Shown piece after piece: positions 22,305 through 36,300 of a stretch of DNA of 64,000 nt. Each line of letters starts with the position of its first letter. Within the stretch, counting starts at the first letter, position 1. Made by a program: the position numbers and the translations under genes. Origin of the DNA: Aquatica leii (Eukaryota; Arthropoda; Insecta; Coleoptera; Lampyridae). The notes below the pieces were generated by a model. The model did not search any database and had not been told where the DNA came from. It saw only the letters and a program-made list of their open reading frames with translations. The DNA is taken from positions 79,332,236-79,396,235 of the forward strand of contig CM069433.1 of assembly GCA_035610365.1 (NCBI GenBank), given 5' to 3'.

Positions 22305-23694
22305 TTTAAAGTTTGTATGGTAATTAACTGTTAAAATTAATACTACCTACTCTAAATTACGTATAAAACATATATAATAATAGTATGTAACAGTGAACTA
22401 CCATTAATTGTATAAAGGTAACCTAAAATTATTTAAAAAATTTAATATATTGGTGGAACCATTTAATGGTTCCTAATTCTAAACCAGCTACTTGTCAATG
22501 TGTATATTCAATTAAATTATAATACGCAATGTATAATGAATAAATTGAAAAAGAATTCAAATACCAATTTCTAATCTACACTATGATAGCTAAATTTGTA
22601 GAAAACTGTCATGCTGAAGGATAAACAAGTACAAGCCTCGATAGCAATAATAATAAACAAATATTGTAAGAATTTATTGAATTGAACGTAAAAACCTAGT
22701 GTTTGATCAAAAAAATCTATATTAAAAAAAAATAGAAACAATATTTTAAAAGATTCAAAAAAACCGGGTTCTACCCCTACATTGCTTTTTAAAGCAAACC
22801 TAGTATAATGATGTTGTCAAACAAGTTAGATTACTCAATTACAGTAAAAATATTACGTTCCAAAAACATATGTTTTAATGAAACAAAGAATTATATAACA
22901 CCATTACAAATTTTCATATTTTATCTACAAACAATAGAATAATTTACTTCTTCTTCTGTTATCGTGCTAATTTGTCGTTAGAATTACATTAAACGCATTA
23001 GTAACACTTTCCGTGAATTATATTATTAGAACGATGCTTGTAAATTTTACTTAAAACATAAAACGGAGCATTTTAATTGAAAACTAAGCAAAAATTATTG
23101 CAAAAGCCTCTTCCTATCTATTTAAAAGTAAAGGTATTCCGTTCTACTTCCTTTGTAATACAACATAAAGAATCTTAAATTCTAGCTTCCTTTTTAAATG
23201 AAATTTTAATTTGCAATTAGATACTTTAAAATTGTGTCTAAATAATTATTTTAATACTGTATTTTTCTGTAAATAAATTTATGTTATGTACGGTATAAGC
23301 AAAAAATATAAGCATAAAATTAACTCTGAACAATTAAGATAAACAATTGTAAGGGTTACATACATACTACAGAAACAATTAAAAACAAAAAGTTTTATTT
23401 AAACATTTATTATTTAAGTAATGCAGAAGTAATTTAAACTGTTAAAAAATATATTTTCTGAGGTTAGTTCAAAAATAATACATGTAAAAAATTAACATTT
23501 TATTATTATTGAAGAACGGCGAATCCACTGATACTTTATTCACTGTACTAGAATAATTGTGTTATTTTAGTTCATTGGACTCACATAAGTTTTCTCTATC
23601 GGTATGACATCGGCAGAACCAAAATTTGATTTTAAATCCAAAATAGATATGTTCTATTTTTCTTACTCAAGTATAGCATTTTGCAAAACTCATT
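22305..23694. other. Gene-free part of unit 2
   Basis: Counterpart of about 12,030-13,430; no gene or RNA recognised. Confidence 0.5.
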
Positions 23695-24840
23695 TTACAA
23701 TTGTTTTATATCTAAGTTTTGTAGTTTGATTTCAGTGACACAAAAGTAAAAATGTACCCGTTTAGACATTTTTCTAGAATGTACAAATATATCTCTAATA
23801 TCATTATTAACGCGGTTTATAGTATTTATTCTATACATCTTTAATACTAAAATTAATAATAGTAGAAAAAGTAGAAGAAACGAACGGCAAGTTACAAACA
23901 TTTTTTCATAAGTTTGCCCACTAAAAATGTTTAAACATAACATCTGATTTTAAGCTCACAAAAATTTTGTTTTTGAATTAAATAATTAATTTCATCAAAT
24001 TATGCGCGTTTAGTTCAATGCACAAATAACTAGACAAAAGGTTCATTTTATCTGTTACCATCAAATCCTTTAAAATAAACAAATGTTTATCTTTTGAAAA
24101 GTTTTTAATTAGTTCCCAAATATGATCAATAGCAATAAACTGACGCATTAACAAAATAATGCCTGATTTCCAAAATAAGTTTAGTAAGTATATGTACAGT
24201 ACAGTATCTTGTATAGAACATTCTTGCATATTGCTCAAATCCATGTTGTACCAATCCCAGTTAGAAAATTCTGATATATCCAAGTTCGCTACAACCAGTT
24301 GACTCGCATAGCCCTTACCAAATGTATATCTGCAGAGAATTCCTTTATGGTACTTTTTTCTCATTTATAAATACAATCTTTAGTAAAGGGTAACAAATTG
24401 TTTTTTGTTTGTTCTTTGATCGTAGGTATTGGGTTTTATTTGTAATCTTAATTGCATCTTCAAAAGATGAAACTGAAGCAATAAAATTGAATTCGTCATC
24501 TTCTAAAGGTTCGCGGCTACAAGATAGATATCTGTTGGTGATATTGAATCTAACGAATTTTGCAAGTTTGATTGTAATAATATGTAACACAGGATAACGT
24601 ACATTCTTGCATAGTAAATTATACTTTGAGATGGCGAGATGGCTCTGCCATCGTAATTCTCATAGATATGACGTCAGTACAACTTGCATCGTTAATACTG
24701 TCTTTAGTATTTTTTATTCTTTTTTGAATAATATTATTTGCTGTCTTGTTTGTATTTATAAAATTAAACACTTTTTCAGTTACGTTATAAAAATTTGTTA
24801 TTAAAGGTCGGTCTTAGTCGTGAGCTTCTCGAGCACATCG
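23695..24840 (-). pseudogene. Unrecognised decayed membrane-protein-like region (unit 2)
   Basis: Counterpart of 13,431-14,560. Open segments at 24,590-24,345, 24,364-23,978 and 23,943-23,695 show the same features: a Cys-containing region with N-x-T sites, an aromatic stretch around SEFSNWDWYN, then a hydrophobic anchor and basic tail. The middle segment is longer here (128 codons) than in unit 1 (88). It is broken in several places. Function and family are unknown. Confidence 0.4.
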
Positions 24841-25884
24841 GGCTGGTTGTGTACGGCTATATTTATACGATAACCACTTTGATATCTTTGATACGTAATA
24901 CAAAAGAATAATACTCAATTTTTTGTAATACATTGGTAATTCCAAAGAAATTCTTTGTAATATAAGCGTAATTCTTAATACTCATTGTTTTCCACTATTT
25001 CTTAGTATTACAATGCTAATACTTACTATATCTAAGTGTGTAATTTCTAATACCTTACTTACTTACTTACTTTAGTAATTGACAGTAATCCTTCAATATA
25101 TATATGGATTTTTTTAGCGCCGCTCTCATTCTAACTTATTTCAAAGCATATTAGCAGATAACATCGCTTGGCACAACTCAATAAAAAAAGTTGCTAACTG
25201 CTAATTTAAAGATAGCTTGTTTTAAAAGTATTTGGATATTATTCTGACTTCTATTGCTATTCAATTAATGTAAAGCCGTCTTTAAGTGCCAATTCAAATA
25301 ATAACTTTATTTAGCAAATGCAAAACTGTCATATAAATTAAACTTATACAAACATACCAATGCTGACAGAAAACTACAATTCCATTTGTAACAAGACACT
25401 TACTGTTTTATAATACATGTTTTATTTAGATTATAATTTACAAAATTAGAAATGCACAAAAACCAAGCGATACAAAACAAACAAAAAGTCTTCAAAAAGT
25501 CTTAATACTTTTTTTGGCAACTTTGTAAATTCAGTTGTTTTTATATGTCTTTTTACTATTTTTTACTATGTTAAGATTAACTGCAAATTTAATTTTTTAA
25601 TATCACATTTAAATTGCTATAAATTATATTGTAATATTACTTTTTTCAAATTTCTTGCTCAATGGTTCTCAAACCCAGAAAAAACATCTCAAATCTACAC
25701 TTATAAAATAAAATGCTTTGCAATCAATAGAAACCCCACTAGGTGCGGTTTAATAGTAAATAATCAAAAAACGTATAAATTGTATGGAAAATAGCAGATT
25801 AGTGAAAATCGCACGCATAATTGTATTGTTCTATTTTGTTTGTTCTCTGCGCATTAACTTAATCGTTTTTCTATACTTTTTATA
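24841..25884. other. Gene-free part of unit 2
   Basis: Counterpart of 14,561-15,582; no gene seen. About 11 bp is extra relative to unit 1 near 25,728-25,738. Confidence 0.45.
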
Positions 25885-26736
25885 CAGGGTGTAACAAGTA
25901 TAAATTAATAATCTCTTAATAAAGTGTAAATATGGTAATCTCCAACACATTTTGTTCATAAACATGTGGTCTAGCTTTTCATCAATGTTTCTTAAAAAAT
26001 TTTGTAATAAGTAGAGAGTTATAAGAAAACGTAATATAAAATGATTGAAACTGTTGGAATTTAAGTTTACTATCAAGTATTAAGTTTCTAATAACAAAAT
26101 AAACAACATTTAAGAGATATGGTGTTGTGCAAAAATCAAGGTTATTTTTAATTTACTTCAAGGGTCTTAATAACAAAAAACGGTAAAGTAACAATGTGAA
26201 TCGGTTATTTTGAAGTCATAAATGTAGAAATTAAAAATTGGAATTAGTAAACAATACGAAATCTATGAAACTACATTGAACAAATAACAAAACTAAATAC
26301 CTAACTACAAAAATAATTTAATGTTTTTAAAATATCTTGAAATAAATGAAAATCGAATCAACGGTAACGCACAACCAAAATAGACATAATGGCCCCTGAA
26401 TGGTCGGAAAAAGAAATTTTAGCTACATAGTCTTATTTTATGTTAACCAAGGTTATGCTTTCTGTACGTGTTCAAAAATCCTCAGTAAAACTAAGCAAAA
26501 GAATCTTATCGCATCCTTGCACTTTGTACGTGTTGTTTACTAATAAACGATCGTAAATTGGGCCATTGGCTTTTCTTCCTACAAATTTGCAATAGACTAT
26601 AACAGGGCCGCCTTAATTTTAATATTATTTTTTCTCGAAAACTATAAGAAATACGTTATGTTATAATGCAAATATGATCTAAATCATTACAACTATCTTC
26701 CATTAAGAGATTATTAGTGATACTTGTTATACCCTG
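25885..26736. mobile_element. MITE of Tc1/mariner type (unit 2), 852 bp
   Basis: Duplicate of 15,583-16,412 with the same CAGGGTGTAACAAGTAT ends and TA flanks. It carries about 34 bp (GGCCCCTGAATGG onward, 26,391-26,424) that unit 1 lacks. No coding capacity. Confidence 0.8.
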
Positions 26737-29262
26737 TATATGTAAGTCGAAATAAGTAACTTGTATAATTGCTGTGCTGCTTATATAACCGATAAATTTT
26801 TTTAACGTTTTAAGCGTGTAGGTTATTTTGAGATTGTTATACCAATAACATTACAAGCCCATATAGTTACAATATCCTTTATCAATCATCCCAATTTATT
26901 TTTTTTTATTTTACTATTGTACAATTCATACTATGGGTATTATTCTTATATCTATGAACTATTATAATAAAAAATCTAAAATGTATACTTGATTAATAAT
27001 ATAATAATAAACATGTAAGAAAGTATTAGTTTTTGTAGTATATATTTTCTATTGTTTAGTATATTTTTGTTACTTATCGCTTATCAATGATTTTTACTTT
27101 ATAATAAGTTTTTTAATACGTTTTAGTAAAAAAATTATAATAACCATTAATTATGTCGTTCTTAAAGTCTGATACTGTATGCGTTTTCATTTTACTGCTA
27201 AAGTCTTGTATTTTTGTTATTGCATACATTTTACTTTTTATTTCATATATCTTTTTAAACAAAATTAAATCTACTTTGATGCTAACTTTGTATTTTATAG
27301 TATTTGCAAGCTAATATCTTTAATCAAAAAATTAATATTATAATGTTATTTGTTTTTATAAATATATATTATACTACTTTAAACAATGAAAAATTTTAAA
27401 TTTTCTCGTACTAGCATGAAACCGGTTTTAAGCAAAGTTCAAACATTTAATTAGGTTTGCTTCATTTAAATACATTAATAATTTTATACTTTAATGAAAA
27501 CATACATAAATCAACAGTGATTTGCATTAAAATGGCTATTAAATTGCTTTACCCCCTTACAACACCAATAATCCATTAAGATAGTTTTAGGGCAGATGCT
27601 TACACATGTTTTAGAAAGTAACTGTCACTTATTTTAACTCAATTACTTATTTTGTAACTTTCTAATGTTATTTAATGTAACTAAATAAAATCTAAAATAA
27701 AAATTACAATTGATATTTTATTTAGATGATTATTTTGTATTTTGCGGTTGTGTTTCAAACAACGCGCAGCGTAACGATGATCGCGAATAAAATAATTATA
27801 TGCTACCTTCTTAATTGCAGTTATGCATATTCATCAAATGATCTGCAATTAAAATAAAACTTAAATTATAAAGTTTTAAAGGAATCTTTAATACTTTACG
27901 CCAAGTAAAGCCAAACAACGGATGTACTTACTACTAAAGATTGATTTTATTTTGATATTCCCAAATTTTTTAACTTTTAATAAAGTTAAAAATCATACGA
28001 TAGAAAACACAAAAGAAACCTATTTAAGTAAAAGAGTTTTGTCCCTAAAGAAAGGTTTTTTGTGAAAATTCTTTTTTAAGTTACTAACTTTGTAGTTTAA
28101 TTCAACGCGTGGTACTTCTAAAAGTGCCCGAAGCAGAACCAAGTTTAAGAAAACGAAAATGAAAAGGTAAGGTAATCTTTTGTCTTAGTAAACCGTAGTA
28201 ATTTTCTCAGCATGTTGAAACAGATTTGCCAATTTAAAGAAAGGACACATCCTGTTTAAACTTACAACATATTTCGTAAGTTAATTAAATTTTAACTTTA
28301 AGTTACACCAATTTAACAGACTGTAAAATCCAGAACGTTGTTGCTGCCTTGTCACAAAGCAATTCCTTTGTTACTATTTCAAATGTTGACAAAACTACCT
28401 TGCGTAATTAAAAGTTACTAACAACAAAACACGTTTTGTCATTTATTCAAATTGTTTATAAAATTTTTCTAATAATTTACCTATTTATTTTAACGTAATA
28501 TGAATATTTCGATATACCAACTCATATTTTATTATGTAAACTTTAATTTTGTTATCTTAAGTTAAAACAAATATATTTATTAAAATATAAAAAAAAATTA
28601 AACATTTTTCAACGTTTAACTACTCTTATTATTAATAAACTGATAAGAATGCCAATGAGCTGCTTTGATATAAGCAGCTATTATTTTAAATTCATCATAG
28701 CATACTAGATGTTTAACGTTTTCAGGTTTTGTTTATAGTTGTGTCAAACGTGTGAAATAATTCTATCATAATAAAACATTGATTGTATAATTTTTATTTA
28801 GAGACAAAAGTTTTTTTACTATCTATCTATCTGAAATACAAGTTATAATAAGTATATGCTTTTATTTTTTAAAAATGTATTATAATTATTTATTAAGCAT
28901 AAAATTTTTTGCTGTTACTTATACAATGAAAATATTAAAATAATGAATTACTTAAATCAAATCTTTAAATTGTACTTTTTTTGAATACTATTAGTACATG
29001 CAGTAATAGGCTTATTACATGTCAACTCAAATAAAGTTGTACAAAATCGTATGACTTGATGTCACTTTTTTTAATTCATGTTATTGAAGTAAAAATAATG
29101 TGACAAAACAGTTTTTCCGGTTCTGATAACTCCCGAATAAATAAAATAACTGAAGCCAATTTTTGCAATTATTCTAACAATATTATACAGAAAATCATAA
29201 TTGTACTTAAGTCACCATTTGAATATTAATAACAAACTTCTACCTTTGTAGTAATTGCTTTG
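26737..29262. other. Gene-free end of unit 2
   Basis: Where unit 1 has the (AT)n palindrome, this copy has unremarkable sequence at about 26,951-27,030. Nothing coding is seen up to the end of the duplication. Confidence 0.5.
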
Positions 29263-30526
29263 GTCATTTCATTTTTGGGTAAACAGTTTGTCAAATCGTT
29301 TTAAAATAGCCTTTATATAAATATTAAAATTAGCAGAACTAGTTAAATACTAATATATGCATTAAATTTTAGCGTTTTTTTTTGTTTTTTTAATAAGACG
29401 TAGTCATTTTTTAATTGAAGTTAATCAAGACATGTCTTTCAAAAAAAATCGCAGTTTTGTCAATTTTTTTAATTATCAGTTTACGATTATTAATATTAAC
29501 TGCTTAATACATGATTTTCTAAATGTTCCATTATGCTATCGATTTTTGTTCAAATTAAATATATGTTATGATATATAACTTTCATTATTTGTAACACCAA
29601 GATAAAACTTTACTCGTTATTGTGATGTAAATTGGCACATTTTTTTAATTTTTATATATTTATGTTTTAAGTCTCTAAATTTTCAATTTTTAGAATGTGC
29701 ATTAACGATATTAAGGTTTGCTGTTGCTCTATTTATTTTATGGATGTAATTATTTATTTAATGTTTCCATTTGTCTTTAAAATTATTCACACATTTTTTT
29801 AAATTGATTTATAACTTGAACTAAATCCTTTATAGTCTTTGTAATCGGAACGAAATGTGCATTTCCCGTATTGTTTGATAATATGTATTTACTTTGGTAT
29901 TCATGTTAATAACAAGCCTGTTTAACTACTACTCATTTTTTAGAAATAGACATTTTTTGGTTTACTCAGATGTTAGATAAAAGTTAGTAAAAGAACAAAA
30001 TTTAAATCAACACAGCATTGTGTAAAAAGAGTACACGCACTGAATAGTCAATGGTACTAATTAACAAGTTTTAATCATCTGATTTCGCTGATGTAGTACT
30101 AAACTGATTGATGAAAAGAAAGAAAAGGAGTAACGACTTTCTGCAGAAAACTGAATTTAAATGGTTCCAGTTAACATCCAACATCCAAATAACATGCAGT
30201 CAACAGTTTTAAAATCAGTAAAAGTACTGCCAAAGTGGCTTCAAAAAAAATTAAAACAGAGAGAATTAACTTTAATTTATTATTAATTAATAATCAACAT
30301 ACTTGTTCTAAAAAAAACAATTAGCTTAAATAACAAAATGAATCTGATCTACAGACAGAACAGTTGTAATTTTGAACAAACTAATGTAACCAGTTGATAA
30401 AATGTAGATAAACGTATCAATCCACCAAAATATGTATAATTAAAACAAAATTAATTATTATTTTAAGCCCAAAAATAAACGTAATAAATATAAACGAAGG
30501 TACAAGATTTTATCAAAAAGTAACTT
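29263..30526. other. Unique gene-free interval
   Basis: First single-copy sequence after the tandem duplication. No gene or repeat recognised. Confidence 0.45.
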
Positions 30527-30597
30527 GTGAAACGGACGGCCACTAGACAATACTACAAGTCAACAAACAAAAAACTCGAAATGTTACTGACATTTGC

Positions 30598-30640
30598 CAC
30601 TCCGATGATGCAAGCTGCAATGTCTTACGAAACGTCAGTT
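30598..30640 (+). ncRNA. Decayed hammerhead motif (third family)
   Basis: Helix I strand ACT, then CCGATGA (30,602-30,608; consensus would be CTGATGA), stem II GCAAG/CTTAC with one mismatch, loop CTGCAATGT, GAAAC, GTC and closing strand AGT. Helix I pairs perfectly (ACT/AGT). One core base differs from consensus, so it is probably inactive. The sequence around it (30,527-30,760), open by chance for 71 codons, is likely the terminal repeat of another, largely lost Penelope-type element. Confidence 0.6.
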
Positions 30641-31239
30641 TGTTTGAGTTTACAAACAACAATACGGCAAAGGCCAAGTTCTACATCTTGTTTTGGCTCT
30701 CAACGAGAGACTAGAACCAAGTCTAAAAAGTCTGGGTGTTAAACTCGCTAAAGTCGCTTATAATCGTAACCAAGATAACCGGGAAAGCTTAATACTCTGT
30801 AAAAGATTTCGTACTTTACAAAAACAGTAGACAAAACAAAAAAAAACATATTTATTAAATTATAATAGCATTGTTTGCACAATTACTGAACTTTTTGTAT
30901 GTAAAAATAAAAAACTACAAAATCAGTTAATAATCCAACTCAGTTAGAAACTAGTGCGTGTATGCAAATTATACAGACAAAACAACAATATCAACATATA
31001 GAATAAGTAGAATAAGCAAGATTCTGGATCGTTTTATTGTACTACAAAAGATTATAATTATAACACACTAAAAAAAGTCAGTAAAATGTACAAATTAAAT
31101 AATCGGAAGCAAAAAGTATATCAAAAACGTTTTTTGTAAAAAAACAAATTGTGTATGCAACGTCAAAAATGATGGTTAACAAAAAAATTTTTTTCTTCTT
31201 CTTTTTCTTCTCTTTTATGTCTTAAAACGTCGGGTCTTT
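30641..31239. other. Gene-free interval between hammerhead relic and LINE relic
   Basis: Purine-rich AT sequence, no gene recognised. It may include remains of the element that carried the hammerhead. Confidence 0.4.
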
Positions 31240-32671
31240 TACGCACGCTTTATAACAAGCGGAGCAAAGAAAGAAGAAAAAAGAAGAAGAAATAGAAAAG
31301 ACGATAGAAACCGTATAACATATTAAACAAGAAAAAGCAAGAGGTAAAAATGATATAACTGCAGAAATCATAAAAAACGGTAAAGATAGAATGTTAAAAT
31401 GCATAGAAAAATATGTCAACTAGCGTAGACATGGGGAAAATACCAAATGACTAAGAAGAAAACATAGTGGTCCCTATACACAAACAACAAATGATTGAAG
31501 CAACTACAGGACAATAAGGTTCTCTTCAATAGTACAGAAAATATATTTAAAAAATATTGGAAATAAAATTACGAGAAGTTGAAGAAAAACTATGCTAAGA
31601 ACAAGCCGCTTACATGCCACGAAAGCAAACGCAAATTCATATCTTTGTACTAAGAGAAGTTATATTAGCAAAGAAAAACCCTTGGTTAGTAACATTTATA
31701 GATATAAAATCAGCATTTCATACCCACCTTAAAAAAAGTATACGTTAATGCAAATGGAGAGTGCGAATTAAAAGAAAGAATCTCAAAGCTTTGAAATAGA
31801 AAATAGGATCAAACAAGAAGATCAACTGAGTCCTCTACTATTCCTAATAGTAATGAATCAAATTATTCAAGAAGCGTCAAGACTTAAGATAAAGGTAGAA
31901 AATGCAAAAAATATTGTGCTGCTAGTAGACTAAACTAGAAAACTACAACTAGCAATAAACAAATGGAATAAAGTGATAGAAAGAAGAAGTATGAAAATCA
32001 TCAAAAACTAGACCAAAGTTATAAAAATCAAGAAAAAAATGATACGAATAAGAACACAAAAATAGGATGCAATGAAAGAGAATTCGAATAAGTCATTAAC
32101 TACGAACATTTAAGAACGATAATAAATAAAACTGGCACGATAGAACACGAGATTCTGAATGGAAGAGATAAAGCAAGCAAATGATGATGAGTATACCAAA
32201 GCATATACCTAGATAATTTTTTTGTACTACACAAAATAAAATAATATTTCCAAGTTTTTGATTTATATTTGATTATTAGTGCATTTATACACCAGCATTA
32301 CGTATAGGACGGAGAGCTAGACAATACAAGATAAAACCATAAGTAAAACTTAGCGAGCAAAAGAAATATCTATGAAAACTAGTTGGTCGAACAAAAAGAG
32401 ATCGCATACAAAATTCAATAAACAGAGAAGAAGTAAATCAGCAACTGTTAATACAAGAAGTACAGAAGCGAAAATTACGGTGGTACCACAGAAGAATAAT
32501 AGAAGCAAAATCAGAAAGCAAAAGAAGCAGAGGAACACCACAAGAAAAATGAGAGAAAAGCTTAGAAAAGAGGGCAAAGCAGAGAAGAAAGCGCCTAAAA
32601 GAAATAAAAAGAATGGAAGTCAACCGGATAGAGAAAGGAGCCGACAAAAATTGTGTATAAAAAATAAATAA
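31240..32671 (+). mobile_element. RTE-like LINE relic
   Basis: The RT-to-C-terminus part of a non-LTR retrotransposon, heavily mutated. It ends in an A-rich tail near 32,671. The wording of the RT and of the C-terminal region fits the RTE-type group whose products are often annotated in insects as endonuclease-reverse transcriptase or craniofacial development protein 2-like. The endonuclease is not seen. Confidence 0.7.
31330..32660 (+). pseudogene. RTE-like reverse transcriptase pseudogene
   Basis: Recognisable pieces in order: KARGKNDITAEIIKNG (about 31,340-31,385), IVVPIHKQ (31,456-31,480), FIDIKSAF (31,696-31,722), IKQEDQLSPLLFLIVMNQII (31,807-31,867), a degraded FxYLG-like region (EHEILNGRDKA near 32,150) and a C-terminal RW..R / RGTPQ region (32,470-32,560). 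Many stops and frame changes separate them. The YADD block is not clearly preserved. The uninterrupted 99-codon frame at 32,372-32,671 is in a different frame from the real protein and is not a gene. Confidence 0.7.
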
Positions 32672-33032
32672 AATATATTAAACTAATGCCAAACGCCACA
32701 AAAAACTCAACATGTTGTTTTAAGTCTAAATAATGGAACTTTTAAAATATGGAGAAATTGTAATGATCAAACGAACGATCCTGCTAGCTAGAAATTGACA
32801 AAAACATCATTTTTCTTAGTATTTAATTTATTATATGCGTTGATACAGATATAGTCTCGTTAAATCAACGTTCTAGTTTTTATTTAGGTTAACGTTTTTC
32901 TTCAAAACAGTTAAAAAAATTTACCTTATTCTGGTTTAATAGTTTAGCGTTAACCGCAGTCAAACATTTTTTCATAAAAAAATCATTTTTAAATATTCTA
33001 AAATTACCTTATTCAATTTTAATAAAATTGCA

Positions 33033-33385
33033 AATTAAACTAATAAAGGTGACTTTTATATAACACAATCACAAAAATAAAAACTTTTGTATGTAGTCTG
33101 TAAACATTAAATACATATTTAAACGCATTTTTTTAAAAATGTTTTATTTTGCATAACTTGCATCCTAAACAAATAATAGGCTACTTGGCCAACATGTATT
33201 CCATAGGATTAAACTAATAAAGTTGAGTTGTATACAATACAATCACACAAATAAACACTTTTGTGTGTAGTTCGTAAATATGAAATAAATATTTAAAGGA
33301 ATCTTTGAAAAATGTTTTATTTTGCATAACTAACATTCAAAACAAATAACAGGCTACTTGGCCAACATATATTGCATCGGATTCT
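33033..33385 (+). repeat. Tandem direct repeat, about 175-bp unit, two copies
   Basis: 33,033-33,207 and 33,208-33,385 both start ATTAAACTAATAAAG, share AACACTTTTGT-like, TGTTTTATTTTGCATAACT and GGCTACTTGGCCAACAT segments, and differ at many positions. An old local duplication with no coding content. Confidence 0.8.
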
Positions 33386-36300
33386 ACCTGCAAACTAAGT
33401 AACTATGCAAATATATGTATATGTACTACGTCTTATAATTGTGACTGAAACAATAACTCAACTAAAGTAGCATTTACGTTTTTAAGTCTATTAAGTAAAA
33501 GATCAAAATACAACTTTACTAAATAGCATTAAAACACAATTTTATTTAATAAAAAATTCATTTATAAAACGTAGTTTTAAGTACAAAAAATAAATAATCA
33601 AAGACTAAAACTATTTTGCTTATTGTTTGAAAAGGTTCAAAATTCTACAGTTTACTACAACTTATTTTTTATTCTTTTCAATTTTAAGTCACCTCAAAAG
33701 ATTTGTACCAATTGAGAATCAATTTAAGATTTATCTAATACAGCGCTTTTATAAAATTTCCGAGCTTCTTTTTCTGCAATCCCTTATTCGTTTTATCTAC
33801 CACATCTAACAATAAGAGGTGGAGAATACAGTACTTTATTGTACATGCAGCATAGTTCTATTATATCTTTCCTTCCTGAATTCAAGCACTACTTGTTACA
33901 TGTCCTCATCTCTTTTAATTTAAAACTCTTTAAAACTTACCCTTATGACTTTTAAATTATTTTTATACAAGTTTACATTTTTGTCGTACAACGTAGGTTC
34001 GGTAATTTTTTTTTTAAATTTTTAATTGTAAAAAACATATTTTGTAGAATAGGATACGTTTTAAATTAACGTAGTGGCAAAAATTAAAATTAAATAACGC
34101 CTCATTTGGCACTTCCTCATTTTGTCATTTTGTCTATTCTTTTAAATTCGTGTTCAGTCGCATGTTTAAAAATACCTACACAAGCATAAGTTCAAATGAA
34201 AACACAGTGTGCCGGAAACCCACTGCCAACAAGTTTTCATTGTGCTGGTAGCTTATCTCATAATGTATTTGTACGTTTCGTTACAGGAAGTATGCAAAAA
34301 TTGTCGATGAAAAATACAAATTGTGACGCTTATGATATTTTACTACATTTCTTTAGTGTTAAACAATCAGAACAGAGGTAGTGTCTATAACTAAGCTAAA
34401 GATAATTTCTAATTATAGATGACAAACGATGCAATTACTAAATGATGCACGATGTACTAATTGTTGAGACAATTACGTTTTTAAACACTTAATTAAATTT
34501 TTCGTTTATAGTTAATGTACTCGTTAATTAAACTACAGCGTACATTTATCTACATAAGTATAAACTATAAATTATTTTTGTAAAAGATCGTATTTCTAAG
34601 TTTGTCAACGATATTTGTGTAATCCCAAAGGATATCAACTTTAACGTTAAATGTGACCGTCCAAGATCAAAGAAGAAATTTTATTAGTATTAGTTAAAGA
34701 ATTAATAGACAATATATATTACAAAAATTATTACTTTAACTTGTCAAGTTGCAATTGAGAATAGCGCTAGATCGACACGATACGTTAATTTTGCGTGCTT
34801 TAGTTCAGTACAACCAACTTTAACATAAGTTTTAATTATAAATAAATAAATGATAGGTACATCAACACGCAATAAAGAAGAATATTAAGAGATCATAAAT
34901 TGCTTAAATATATTTTAAACTTTTTGTATAGTATTTTAAACATTGCTATTAACAATGCTGGAACCAACTTATATTAAAAAATTATTAAGATAAAATAAAA
35001 TATAACTTATTTTGTGCGGGCAAATCATGTTTTTTGTTTATATTTTGCAAAAATATTATTTAATACAATTTTATAAGTTAGAAGAGTTAGTCAGATTGAG
35101 ATTTGTTAATTTTTGTATTTTAAAAGAATCTAATAAAGCAAATTTACTATGGCGTTTAGAAATATTTTTGTTATTATTTATTGTATTTGAGTGATTCCAC
35201 AAAACTATCGTATGTAACTCAATGGCTATGTTCACTTTTAAATCACACTTTATGTGTAACAATTTAAATACTTAACAACGTATTTTTTCATATTAATATT
35301 TAAATTATGTTTTCAAATTAAAAACAGCAAAATTTTAAACGCATTATAACATATTAAGTATCTCGCATTTATGCACGTAACGTAATGCGCATTTAAGCTT
35401 TTCTTATAACCTTCCTCGTACTGTATCAATTAAGCATAACCTACACTATTGCATACTTTGTAGGATGCAAAACGTACAGTTTCTTATAAAGTAGGTGTCG
35501 TTTGACCTTCATTTTAACAATAAAAGAACGTAAACTGCATATACATAATCACATTTTAAGGTAATACACAGTAATAAGTATTTCCAAGATTAGCGTTACA
35601 CAAAACGTAAGTTTTATTATGCACTATAAACCAAAAACGCAAAATAAATGAACTGTGATCAGGTACTTATCTAATAACATTAATACTTTGCATTAAACTA
35701 AAAGCATTAGTTAGTCGCAGTAAAATCAATTATTAACATTATTAGTACCATAACAACAGACGGAATACGTGAATAAACCTAGTCAGTAATCGATTTTTTT
35801 ATATCAATGCACTAATGGATTACTGTATATATCTCGAAGTTATATTTATAATAATTATTTTGTGATTACATTTTAGTAAATATATACTTAACGACATTAT
35901 AAGTTTCATATTATTGACAACGGAAATATATAATATAATAGTAATGGCTTTTCTAATATTTTTATGTCTATTTACAAACATATTGTACAAATGAACATTA
36001 GTATTGTATCATATCAAATATGATACAAAATATAATAAAACTTGATGATAAAAAAGTTTATGTAATTCTAAGCTTTAAAAATTGTACTAGTTTTTAGAAA
36101 ATACTTACATAGTTTTTATAGCAATTAGGTTAGATGTTTAAGTTTTATTACTAATCTATTTTTACATAAGATAAATATCTCTATTCTTTGTCGAAGAATT
36201 AAATAGATGAAAAGGAAATCCATACTAAAAAATTTAATTTAAAATCAATTTTTAAAAACTATGATGAAATAAAATATGTAAATAATAAAAAATGCCCAAT

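Larger units (their letters stand above)
18977..29262 (+). repeat. Tandem duplication, unit 2 (10,286 bp)
   Basis: Direct repeat of 8,895-18,976. It starts inside the PLE endonuclease region and ends at GTAATTGCTTTG, after which the sequence (GTCATTTCATTTTTGGG) is unique. Main differences from unit 1: the ~240-bp PLE segment is present here, 53 bp is absent near 19,840, a full target duplication is kept at the small hammerhead element, about 34 bp is extra near 26,391-26,424, and the long (AT)n palindrome is absent. Confidence 0.93.

Noticed and set aside
32372-32671. 99-codon Lys/Arg-rich open frame
   Set aside because: The RTE-like LINE C-terminus is read in another frame over the same bases; this frame is open only because of purine bias.
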